Origin: Vitrella brassicaformis | Lineage: Eukaryota; Sar; Vitrellaceae | Reading direction: 5' to 3' | Assembly (NCBI GenBank): GCA_001179505.1 | Contig: CDMY01000473.1 | Span: forward strand, 10,096 to 69,679 | Length of the DNA stretch: 59,584 nucleotides | Position numbers and translations under genes: made by a program | The notes under the pieces: generated by a model | The model's input: the letters and a program-made list of their open reading frames with translations, nothing else | What the model was told of the DNA's origin: nothing | Database searches by the model: none | Shown here: piece after piece, positions 47,801 through 56,863 of the stretch | Layout: each line of letters begins with the position of its first letter | How positions within the stretch are numbered: the first letter of the stretch is position 1

Positions 47801-49626
47801 GGGGGTCAAGAGCCACTCGTCGGCGAGGAAGACTGTCGCTGATTTCTACGAGGCCTTGGTGGGGGCGACTTACCTGGACTGCTTCTCGCTTGAGGTGAGG
47901 GTGAGGGTGAGGGCACGACACACAGGCAGTGGATCGATCTGCTTGTGTGTGGGGCGTGCGTGATTGGGGCGATGTGCAGGAGGTGTGGCGTGTGATTCAG
48001 AAGGACTTGACTGTCGAGAGTTTGCCGATTGAGGACCCACCTGAAGAAGGGGAAGACGCCAAGGAGGTGGGCACACCGCCCCTGTAGACACACACACAGA
48101 GGCCTCGTGAATGTTTGTCTGTCTGTCTGTCTGTCGTTCTGTCAGCCGTCTGCACCGGTCGCCAAGAAAGCCCCCACGCCATCAGCCATAAGCAGCAACA
48201 CAAACACAGCAGCACGGCCAACGGTGAGTCTGAGTGACCCGCGCAGCACACACGCCAGCCGACAGCCGACAAGCGATGCGTGTGCCTCCCTCCCCTGCTG
48301 TCAGGCCACTGCCAATGTGACGACAGCAGCAGCCATAGCATCATCACCCACTGCAGCAGCAGAAGGAGGGGCAGCAGCTGCTCCAGCCCCCGGCCTCTCT
48401 GCCGGTGCTGGCCCCTTCCTGCCCGCCTACGCCTTCCACACCGGTACACACAAGACACAAGACATGTTGCCATCATGCAATGCATTCATCGTGTGGGTAT
48501 GTCTGCCTGCAGATCTACCCGAGGGCGCCTTCTCCTACGCCTCGCCGTCTCTGCTGTTCCGCCCGCACAGAGGCCCCCAGATGCTGCTCGGCTACCGTCA
48601 GGAGGTGGTGGTGGTGCGCTCAGAAAACAAGGGTGACCAGCCCTTCGCTCCCTACTTCCGCGTGTGGGACTATGACCACTACAAGAAGGTGACGACACAC
48701 AGATGGATGAAGCGATGCACACACACACACGCACACACACACACATGTGACACGTCTATGTGTGTGGGTGTCGTCGGTGGGTGATAGGACAACCTTGACG
48801 ACCCCAACGCGTACCTTGGCACCTGGCGGCTGCTGCTCAACCTGACGGACCTGGAGAAGGCGCCACTGCTGCCCACGGACACACTCCGAGAGAGGCGCAA
48901 GAAACTCGCCGCCGCGTCGTAAGCATGACCCCACCGACCAAACACACCTACACCCACCCTGCAGCTTCATCCGAATGTGTGTGTGGTGCCTGCAGGTATT
49001 ACGTCCTCACCGGGTCTCGGTCGGTCCCCCACCCCTGTGTGGACCTCGCCAACCTCAACACAGAGGGCCCCTCCGTGGGGCCATACATTCCCTTTCACCT
49101 CTGGGACGCCTCAGGCGAGACAGCCGACGAGTACTACGCCTCGTATCTGGCCTCGCCGATGCCCCACCTCCCCTGCCCAATCGACAGGGACCCCACACTG
49201 CTGTCGCGCTATGTCAACGACCCCATTTTCGCCAAGCAGGCTGACGGGCGGGGCATCGACGAGAAGGCCGCTGAGCAGCGCGTCTTTGCCTGCCCTGAGA
49301 AGATGGTCTCCCTCAAGCGTCAGGTGGTGCGTGGCGGGGGTGCTGGTGGTGGTGGTGGTGGTGGGTCGGCAGCCGAGCAGCAGCAGCTGTCGATGGTCAA
49401 TAGTGCGGATCTCGCCATAGTGTCACGGCGTCACGTGTACCCCTTCACCGAGTCGTTCCCCGCCGCGCCGTTCGATGTCGTGTGCTCGCCGCCGGGCAGC
49501 CCGCGAGAGGGTGGCGATGTGGGGCGTTTTCAGCTCCACGAGGGAGGCGGTGTGTGTGTGGATGGGTTCTGGTGGATGGACCGCAGGGGCATGTGTGGCA
49601 TCAAGGGGGGAGAGGAGGACGACTGA
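41833..49626 (+). CDS. Dicer-like protein: two RNase III domains, no helicase
   Basis: Twenty-two exons join in phase to about 1898 residues: 41833-42156, 42302-42493, 42577-42648, 42739-42877, 42954-43117, 43190-44296, 44373-44711, 44806-45053, 45149-45349, 45427-45558, 45636-45699, 45814-45927, 46304-46573, 46659-46859, 46925-47320, 47403-47894, 47980-48066, 48146-48223, 48305-48443, 48513-48688, 48788-48918, 48996-49626. RNase IIIa has DYQRLEWFGDIVLKF and TTADVMESVLGAVYL; RNase IIIb has TLEFLGDAVMEL and TVADFYEALVGATYLD. All four acidic positions of each site are present, so both should cut double-stranded RNA. The region 44.4-46.5 kb looks like the part before RNase IIIa in Dicers (PAIDWELV; LHPPESMLIMPIS; WVAGILFHMETHAR), including a likely PAZ/platform. 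There is no DEAD/DExH helicase. A domain at 43.7-44.1 kb recurs at 48.6-49.1 kb. The intron after 46573 has a GC donor; a gap lies in the intron after 45927. Confidence 0.9.
43680..44100 (+). other. unrecognised domain, copy 1, N-terminal to RNase III
   Basis: Reads SCLVCWDDSNNVPFARVDL, GYGVWDCDIFRDG, then TVRLLVHLASLEAIYPSDTL and KLLKASYHV. Matches the C-terminal copy at 48.6-49.1 kb in order and spacing. Confidence 0.65.
45949..46248. other. assembly gap of 300 N in a Dicer-like intron
   Basis: Fixed-size placeholder between exons ending at 45927 and starting at 46304; both flanks are intron-like C/A-rich sequence, so no coding sequence needs to be missing, though a small exon cannot be excluded. 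Confidence 0.95.
46304..47320 (+). other. RNase IIIa domain of the Dicer-like protein
   Basis: Signature RLEWFGD with Glu and Asp of the metal site, then K(T)TADVMESVLGAVYL with the second Asp and Glu. A long spacer between the two halves (KEMTVLASQIKTNEHLKART to QVLEEQSWRKHK) is usual for the first RNase III domain of Dicers. Confidence 0.9.
47403..47894 (+). other. RNase IIIb domain of the Dicer-like protein
   Basis: A single exon carries both halves: SETNETLEFLGDAVMELCMA and SSARKTVADFYEALVGATYL. A poly-Gln low-complexity insert (LQQQQQQAF) lies between them. Confidence 0.93.
48513..49180 (+). other. unrecognised domain, copy 2, C-terminal to RNase III
   Basis: Reads EVVVVRSENKGDQPFAPYF, RVWDYDHYKK, TWRLLLNLTDLEKAPLLPTD and KKLAAASYYV, then PSVGPYIPFHLWDASGE against APYVPFSDWANVW in copy 1. 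It sits where other Dicers carry a double-stranded-RNA-binding domain; I see no dsRBD signature. Confidence 0.65.
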
Positions 49627-51489
49627 CGTGTGACGATTGATTGATGAGTGGCGACTGATGGGTGAGTGGGGCATGTTTCTGGTGATTGATTGTTTCTGCT
49701 CGTTCGTGTGTTCGGGTCTTCGTGTGTTCGTTCGTGTGTATACCTCAATATATACGTCGGTTTTCCGATTTCAGATTTAAGGCGAGATGGAGGGCTCTTT
49801 GCCGCCTCGCCTTTGTCCCGTTTTTCTCTCTTCTTCCTTATGTACATACACACACTATTTGTCTCCTGGATGATGGGTGGGTGGATGGATGGATACATTG
49901 AAGGGTGGATGCATTCGCTTCTCGGCTCCCTGAAATGCCTGACGTGTGGCGGTCTGATTGGCAGAATACCCTGCTATTTGGGTACCCTGCCATTCAGACA
50001 ACAAAAGTACAGGTATGTCAGACGAGAGCGAGAAGCGAGGCATCATGGCTGGCAGGGCGGGTGTGTGTGGGTGGGTGGGTGGGTGAGTGGATTGGATCAT
50101 GCTTGGACGAAGGGCATTCTTGTGCCACCTCTCTTTCTGTCTGTAAACATATCACGGTGAGACCTTGATTGGTGTGACAGCGCGTGTGCGCGTGTTGTGC
50201 AGTGTAAGATTGTGCTTCTGTCGATGGGAAGGCGGCTGTCCTGGTCGGTGAGACGCCCAGAACAGCGACCTTCCCGACGGCGGTGCGCGGACCTACACGC
50301 ACCAACACATGCACACGCTATTTGTCTCCCGGACGATCCATACTATACATACGACGACTGTTTTGTGTTGCGGATTGCAATCATCGGATCTTGTCTGACA
50401 AACCTGACATCCGGCGGTCTGATTGACAAGGTATCCTTGCTGATGGATGCATTTGCTTCTCTGACGATTGATGGGTGGGTGGATATGGGAGGGTGGGTGG
50501 TCTCGGGGCATGCACGGGGCACGCTTTTGGTGGTTGGCTTTGTGTCGCGTGTGTTTACATGATATGTATACATATATACATACACACACCCTTACATATA
50601 TACATACACACATACATATACATATCTCATATATATACATACATGCTAGTGCAGGCGATTGATTCTATACATATACCTCGGTTTTCCGATTTCCGATTTC
50701 AGGCGTGGTGGGACGGGACGGCCTCTCCCACCTCGCGTCGCCTGCCTTTTGTCCCCTTTCTCCTCCTTCCTATATGCGTTTCGTGTACATACATACGTTA
50801 TTTGTCTCTCTCAACTGCGGCACGCGCGCACACATGGATGGATGGATGGATGGTAAGGAAAGGGAGAAAGATCGATTTGCCTTACAGCTTGGCACTGAAA
50901 ATCATTCGCTTCTCGGATTCTGCCTGAAAGGCCTGACGTCTGGCGGCCTGATTGGCAAGGTATCCTCTTATTCGGATGCGATGCCAGTTTCGTCGTTGTA
51001 TATCAGGCCCGTCAGTCAAATGGGAGTGCGAAGCAAAGCATCATGGCTGGCAGGGCGTGTGTGGGTGGCTTTGATTCCTCGGACAAGGGACGTGCGACAG
51101 ATGATATATCTTGTGCCCTCTCTCTCTCTCTCTCTCTCTCCCTGTCTGTAAACATATCACGGTGAGACCTTGATTGATGTGAGAGTGTGTGTGCGCGTGT
51201 TGTGCGGTGTAAGATTGTCCCGGCGACGGAAAGGCGGCTGTCCTGGTCGGTGAGACGCCCAGAACAGCCACCTTCCCGACGGCGGTGCGCAGACCTACAC
51301 GCACCGACACATGCACAATGAGGGTTCGGTCACTGACAAGGCTTTGGCCAATGGACAATATGTCTGATTGATTCGTCGAAAAAACGGTTAACGTCAGTGA
51401 CATGTTTGTATGTACACATTTCGCAATCACATAGATAAACAGAACAAACCCGGCGGCACCACACACAGTCCCTCCTGTGCTATGCTATG
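49627..51489. other. non-coding spacer with large tandem repeats
   Basis: No gene is supported between the convergent Dicer-like and SelB genes. Most of it is made of diverged direct repeats about 0.9-1.0 kb apart, listed separately. Confidence 0.6.
49745..51320. repeat. diverged tandem repeat, about 1 kb, non-coding
   Basis: Blocks of 49745-50320 recur at 50665-51320. Examples: CGGTTTTCCGATTTC at 49758 and 50679; CATTCGCTTCTCGG with CTGATTGGCA near 49913 and 50903; CTGTAAACATATCACGGTGA at 50141 and 51146; GGCGGCTGTCCTGGTCGGTG at about 50230 and 51232. A third partial copy (GGCGGTCTGATTGACAAGG) lies near 50414. No open frame is shared among copies. Confidence 0.8.
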
Positions 51490-53886
51490 CTATGCTGCCT
51501 GCATGAGCTTGCCCTTCTTGTCGAAGGCGTTCTTCTGGTACACCAGCACCAACGAGTCCCTCCCCCTCCCTCCGAGTCCCCCATCATTGCCCTCCTCACC
51601 CCCACCCCCTCCCCCTCCCCCGCCTCTCTTCTTGCCAGCCTGCCACCACTCAGAGGGCAGCGGGTCAGCAAACCGCACCTTGAACTTGCCCGAAGTCCCG
51701 AACGCGCCCTCGATGACGCCCACGTGCTTGGACGGCTCGTGCGTCACCCGCAGGCCCACAAACTGGCTGATGTCGGTCTCCTTCTTGAACAGGTCCTTGC
51801 CGATGACGCAGTAGCCGTCCTCTGTGACTCTGTCGACGTGGCCCGTCTTGACTTTGGGCTTCAGCACACGGAGGGAGGACATGGGGACATCGGTGTCGCT
51901 GATGGGCGTGAGAAGGCGGCCGAAGAATGCCAGGCGGCAAGAGGGCGAGTGGGCGTCCAGATCGAACTTGGAGCCCATCAGCAGACTGCCCAATGGACAC
52001 TGCACCCACCACACAACACGCAACACACACACAGGGCAGAACGGCATGTGTGTGGATCATCCACCGCCCCATCGACGGCCCACCTGCACGGGCTTCTCGA
52101 AGTGCAACAGGCAGAAGAACAGCTCAAACTCGGCTGCATCGACCACCGCCCCCCCATCTCCACCGCTCTCCCCCCCCACGCCCCCAGGCGGCCTCTCTGC
52201 GGGCAGTTCGTCAAGGTGGTCATACAAGAGCGACACGTCCAGTGTGTCGGGCCACGCCGCGGCTTTCTCCCGCACCAGCAGCCCCACACCAAGCGCAGAA
52301 GGGTTCGACACTGACGCGGGCGAGAGGCCATCATGGCAAGGGGAGGAGGAGGGAGAGGGGGGGTGGCCATTGGCGGCTGATGGTGTGTTTGCTGTTGGTG
52401 TGGTGGGTTTGTTCTTCCTTTTGAGTCCGAAGAAGTGGACGTTGGCCATGACGGTGGTGTGGCCGATGGTGCAGTGGAACTTGGCCTTGCTGCGCACCTG
52501 ACACATGAACACACAACAGAGACGCATTCATCACATCAAGCTGTATATGTGTGAGCGAGTGGCGCGTGCCGTACCTGTCCTTTGAAGTATTTGATTCGCT
52601 GCACGACGGCCACACACGAGGTCAGGGTGGGCAGGGGCGCGCCCACAGACGTCACCATCCCACGCTCCTGACACACGAAGACACACACGGCCATATACAC
52701 AACATCGACTCCACAGCGCGCCGAACAATCGACATATATCCGGCGACTGACCAGCTTCTCGCCTCCGATGGCCGGGACGCAGATGGACACACGGTCGCCG
52801 TGCGACGCACAAGGGAGGTCCTGCTTGAAACTCTATACACACGCACACACATCACCACGATCACCCACCCCACCCCACCCATGAAGTATACTCCTCCTTG
52901 CCACATCTTGTCACACCTGAATGGTCCTGACGCGTGTCTGCACTGCGTGTGGGTAAATGACGATATTCTGGCCGACCTCCAGCCGCCCCGACAGCAGTGT
53001 CCCCGTCAGCACGGTGCCCTTGCCCTTCAGAGGGAAGGAGTGGTCGTACACCATGTGCATCGGAGCCGATGACGAGGCGGCATCGCTCGCACTCGGCCGC
53101 CTAGGGGGGTGTCGCCTGACGGTGTCGACCATGGTGTTGATCAGCGATGCGATGCCGATGGGCTCGGCGAGTCGAGTGACGTCCTGCTCCGCACCTGACA
53201 TCCATCCATCCATCCACACACATGGCGGGCAGACAGACACACGTGTGTCTGATTGAGAGTGTGAGAGAGAGTGTCTACCTGGGTTGGCAGATACGGGGAG
53301 TATGGGGACATCGCTGCCGAACAGAGTGCGGCCGAACACCTGCTTTCGAAGCCCTGTCGTCAGCTTCTCCAGCTGGCATACACACACACACACACATCGA
53401 GAGATGGCAGCCCGGCCCTGGTGTGTGCCCACCTGGCTGTCATACCTTCTTATGCCTCTGCTCCTCTGGAATGAGGTCGACTTTGTTGAGCACGACCACC
53501 ACGTGCTGCGCCAAGATCTCGGCAATTACCAGGCACTCCTGCGTCTGTGTCTGCACCCCCTTGGTCGCGTCAATCACCAGCAGCACCAAGTCGATGATGT
53601 GCGCCCCCCCAATAATGGTCTTGATCAGCGAGGCGTGCCCCGGACAGTCCACCAAGCAGAACTGCAGCTCCCTCTCCCTCTCGTCAGCAGCCTCATCGGC
53701 ACCCACAGTGGTCTTGACAAAGAAGGCAGAGAAGCCGAGGTCGATGGTGATGCCTCGTTCCTGCGACTGGGGGTGTTTGTCGAGGGCTGCCGTGGACGTC
53801 ACGCGGCTGAGCGCCCGCACGAGGCTGGTCTTGCCGCTGTCGACGTGACCCAGCACACCCACGTTGACATTCAGCCGACGAGCCAT
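51490..53886 (-). CDS. EEFSEC: selenocysteine-specific elongation factor (eEFSec/SelB)
   Basis: Seven exons (53886-53446, 53372-53279, 53194-52917, 52832-52752, 52667-52575, 52497-52084, 51999-51490) give 636 residues. The protein carries Sec-tRNA to ribosomes at UGA codons, using GTP. The GTPase motifs are GHVDSGKT (G1), GITIDLGF (switch I), DCPGH (G3) and NKVD (G4). Beta-barrel domains follow (FPLKGKGTVLTGTLLSGRLE; GDRVSICVPAIGGEKLERG). The C-terminal part ends in domain IV (VIEGAFGTSGKFKVRFADPL, then LVYQKNAFDKKGKLMQAA). The start MARRLNVNVGVLGHVDSGKT matches the usual eukaryotic N-terminus. Two low-complexity inserts (residues near 400-440 and a poly-Gly run near the end) lengthen it. No mitochondrial leader is seen, so it should act in the cytosol. 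Confidence 0.95.
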
Positions 53887-54371
53887 CGGGACGGAACCGT
53901 GCAGATCTGTCGACACACACACAAATGCATATGCCTATCGATGACCGTCGGCGTCAGGGTGTCCGTGCGCCCCTCACACTCACTTGTGGAAGATCTGACC
54001 TCGGTGTCGGGCGGCTGCTTGTCAGATGACAACCTGCAGATCAGATGGATAAACAGGAGGATACATCAAGTGCATGTGGAGTCTGTTGCACATCCGTGCC
54101 ATCATCATACATACACACTCACGGCAGATCTGCGCTGCACTTTGCCGAACTCTACGTTGATCAAGGCCGTTGCCGCCTCCCTGCAATCTGGCAGATGAGA
54201 TCCGCCACCCCTCTCAAGACAGCAGACTGCGAGCTCAAGCCAAAGTCAGGTCGCAATCGGCGCGAGTCAAGGAGCAAAGAGAATGTAGCATGGCGACGAC
54301 AGAGGCGTGCAGGGTCCGTTGACGCCACAAAACAGCACTCCGATCCATAGCTTTCGCGACTTGGCTGCACG
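53887..54371. promoter_or_regulatory. head-to-head promoter region, EEFSEC / F-box-like copy 2
   Basis: 485 bases between divergent starts. A 5' UTR intron of EEFSEC is possible, as an acceptor-like CGACAG lies just upstream of its ATG. The part from about 54285 is homologous to the sequence before copy 1. Confidence 0.45.
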
Positions 54372-56374
54372 ATGGCTGCCAGTGCCGCCGCCCAGGTGAC
54401 AGAGAGGGAGCTGCAGGCCAGGCAAATCCCTACATCATGACGTGAATCACTTGTGCTGTCTGTGTGTGGCTTGTCGTTCGGTTTGGTGCAGATGAGCGCG
54501 GTGATACAGGCGCAGCTGATGCCCCAGGTAGAGGGCTATCGGCTGAAGCAGGCTCAGGTATCAGCTAACCAACACACATACCAACTCGTCCATTCCATGC
54601 GGTGCATCCAAAGCTCATCGGCTGCCTTGTGTGTGTGTGGTGTGCAGGTCAACAGCTGCATTGATCAACTTCTGCAGATGGACACCGCAGCTTCGATGGC
54701 ACCACTGGTGGGGCAGGCTGCCAAACACACCACACACCACAAGGCCCTCTGTGTGTCTGTGGAGTCTACTTTGCTTGGCGTCGCTCTCGTCGTGTTGATT
54801 CATTCGTCAGATGGTGGCCAAGGTGAGTCGTCAATTTGCTGCTGTGTCGAACCTGCTGGCCGAGTTGGCAGAGACCATCAACTCGACCATCGCACTCACA
54901 AGACATCGCCGCACACAGGTGAGTGGGGGAGTGACCACAGGCAGGCACAAACACAAGACCCACACTGATGTGGTGTGCACCTCTTATGTGCTGTGTGTGT
55001 ATGTCCTTCTTTATGTGTGTCATCAGGCGCGACGATTGCACCTGACTGACATTCCCGCCAACCCCATGAGCGTCGTCATGGAACTGTCTGACCTCACCGC
55101 CATCGCCCACCTCAAGTCGACAGCCCGACCCATCAGAAATACCCTCCGGCCGATCGTCCGCCGCCTTCGGCTGCCGAAGGCCATCGAGCGGGCGGGGGTA
55201 AGCGGTGTGGTGCAGTTCGACGATCAGCTGAGCCACGGCGATGTGATGAAGGGCATGTGGGTGGTAGAGGAGGGGGGCGAGGGCGGCTGGGGGGAGGTGG
55301 CCGACACAGTGAGAATGTCGGAGCACTGCGGCTATTGCCAGCTGCCGGTCACTGTGGGTGCTGGAGACCTGCAGACACACGCCACCAAGGCGGTAAGCAC
55401 GATACACAGAAGAGGCAATCGGTGAGCTGCTGGATGTGTGTGTTGGCTGCAGGACTTCTTGGCGCTGCCCCATTTCTGTGCCCAGTGGATGCTCGTCGGC
55501 CGCCGTGTGGCCTTCCGCCGCGCCAACGGCCAGCAAGACGGCACACTCGAGCTGTTCCGCCACAACAACAACGAGCTCCGGATCATCCGCAATCAGCCCA
55601 ACTTCACCATCACCATCAACCCACCCCTGCCCCTCCTCAGCCGCCCCATCCATCCCTTCTCGCAGCACCCCTTGACCCACCACGCCAAGCCACACGACCC
55701 GCCCGCCAGCAGCCGCATTGTGTGGCAGAACGGTGTTGGCTGGGCGACGGTTGGTGTCAACGACGGGCATGCTTTCGCATCGGCGAGTTCCATGCTGAAG
55801 GACTTGATGCTGGGTCACCGGCTGTTGGTTGTGGGCGGCTGTTGGTTGTGGGCGGCTTCACCTACTCGCCGACAGTGGTGGTGGACCGGTGAGTGGATGG
55901 ACGGCACACAATGAGAGGGCGAATGGCTATGTGGTGCGCTATTGATGTGTGTGTCAGGCGTGTGCGGGGTGGCCACCTCGACCGCATCGTGACCCAGTCG
56001 CCGCACACGCCCCTCGACGGATGCTCGGACGTGTTCACACGGGAGTGGGCCAATGGACTTTGTGCGCAGATGCATGTGCTGACGACGTCTGCCGACCCAT
56101 TCATCGCAGGGATTGACTTTGTTATCCAGCCAGGCAACAACCAGGACGGTACGCACACACATTCACAGCACATCCTCATGCTGTCGTGTCGTCTGATCGT
56201 CCGCTCCTCTCTTGTCTGCATGCAGTGCGCGTCACAGTCAGTACCACCGAGGTGCTAGCAGCAGGTGTGGCCACTGATGCGCCCTTCGCCCAGCGGTTCC
56301 CCCGGACGGCCGCCAAGGTGCGTCGCGTCCTCGGGTCGATAGCAGCTGTCGTCCTCGATGGCCAGGCACCGTAG
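54372..56374 (+). pseudogene. F-box-like family, copy 2 (frameshifted by a 17-bp tandem duplication)
   Basis: Same exon plan as copy 1, with high identity through exons, introns and promoter. Exon 2 (54492-54557) is in frame: MSAVIQAQLMPQVEGYRLKQ. Exon 5 carries the F-box-like start (DIPANPMSVVMELSDLTAIA). In exon 6 the 17 bases GGCTGTTGGTTGTGGGC occur twice in a row at 55820-55853, where copy 3 has one unit. The +17 shift turns the exon end into VGGCWLWAASPTRRQWWW and puts exons 7 and 8 out of frame. The coding potential downstream is otherwise intact to TAG 56372, so the lesion is young. Confidence 0.7.
55820..55853 (+). repeat. 17-bp perfect tandem duplication in F-box-like copy 2
   Basis: Two adjacent identical 17-base units; the single-unit state is seen in copy 3 near 57395, and copy 1 has a diverged single unit near 32800. 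Confidence 0.95.
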
Positions 56375-56863
56375 CTACAAAGTGAGAGCCCCGCAGATGA
56401 TGCAGACATGCATCTGATGTGAATGCACAAGACGCCTGCGTGTTGGTCTCTGTCATGCAGGATGGTCGTTTGGCTCGAAGGATGACCGGCTTGACTGGGC
56501 GGCTGACTGGCTGGCTGGCTATTAGTGGGATAGTGTGTATGCAAGTTGGCTGCATGTGGTGCGTCCGGCCGAATGGGATGGGCTCATATCCGTGGAGTGG
56601 ACGCGTGTCTGTGCAGACAGACAGACGGGTGCATGCGCGTGAAATCCATCCGTGACAGAGATGGAAGGCACAGGGATGCGCGAGCCATTCACAGCTGAAT
56701 CCGCATGCACTACAGTCAGCAAAATACGCACACGACACTGCCAGCACGCTGGCCCTCTCTTCAACACGTGCAGCCTGCCGATGTGCCTGCGCCATCAATA
56801 TACGGACAAACATCAACACACATGCGCATCATCATGCCATCGTGTGGCTCTCACCTTCATGGT
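56375..56863. other. spacer between inverted copies 2 and 3
   Basis: 490 bases separating the tail-to-tail copies. No gene is seen. It forms the centre of a large imperfect inverted repeat. Confidence 0.6.
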
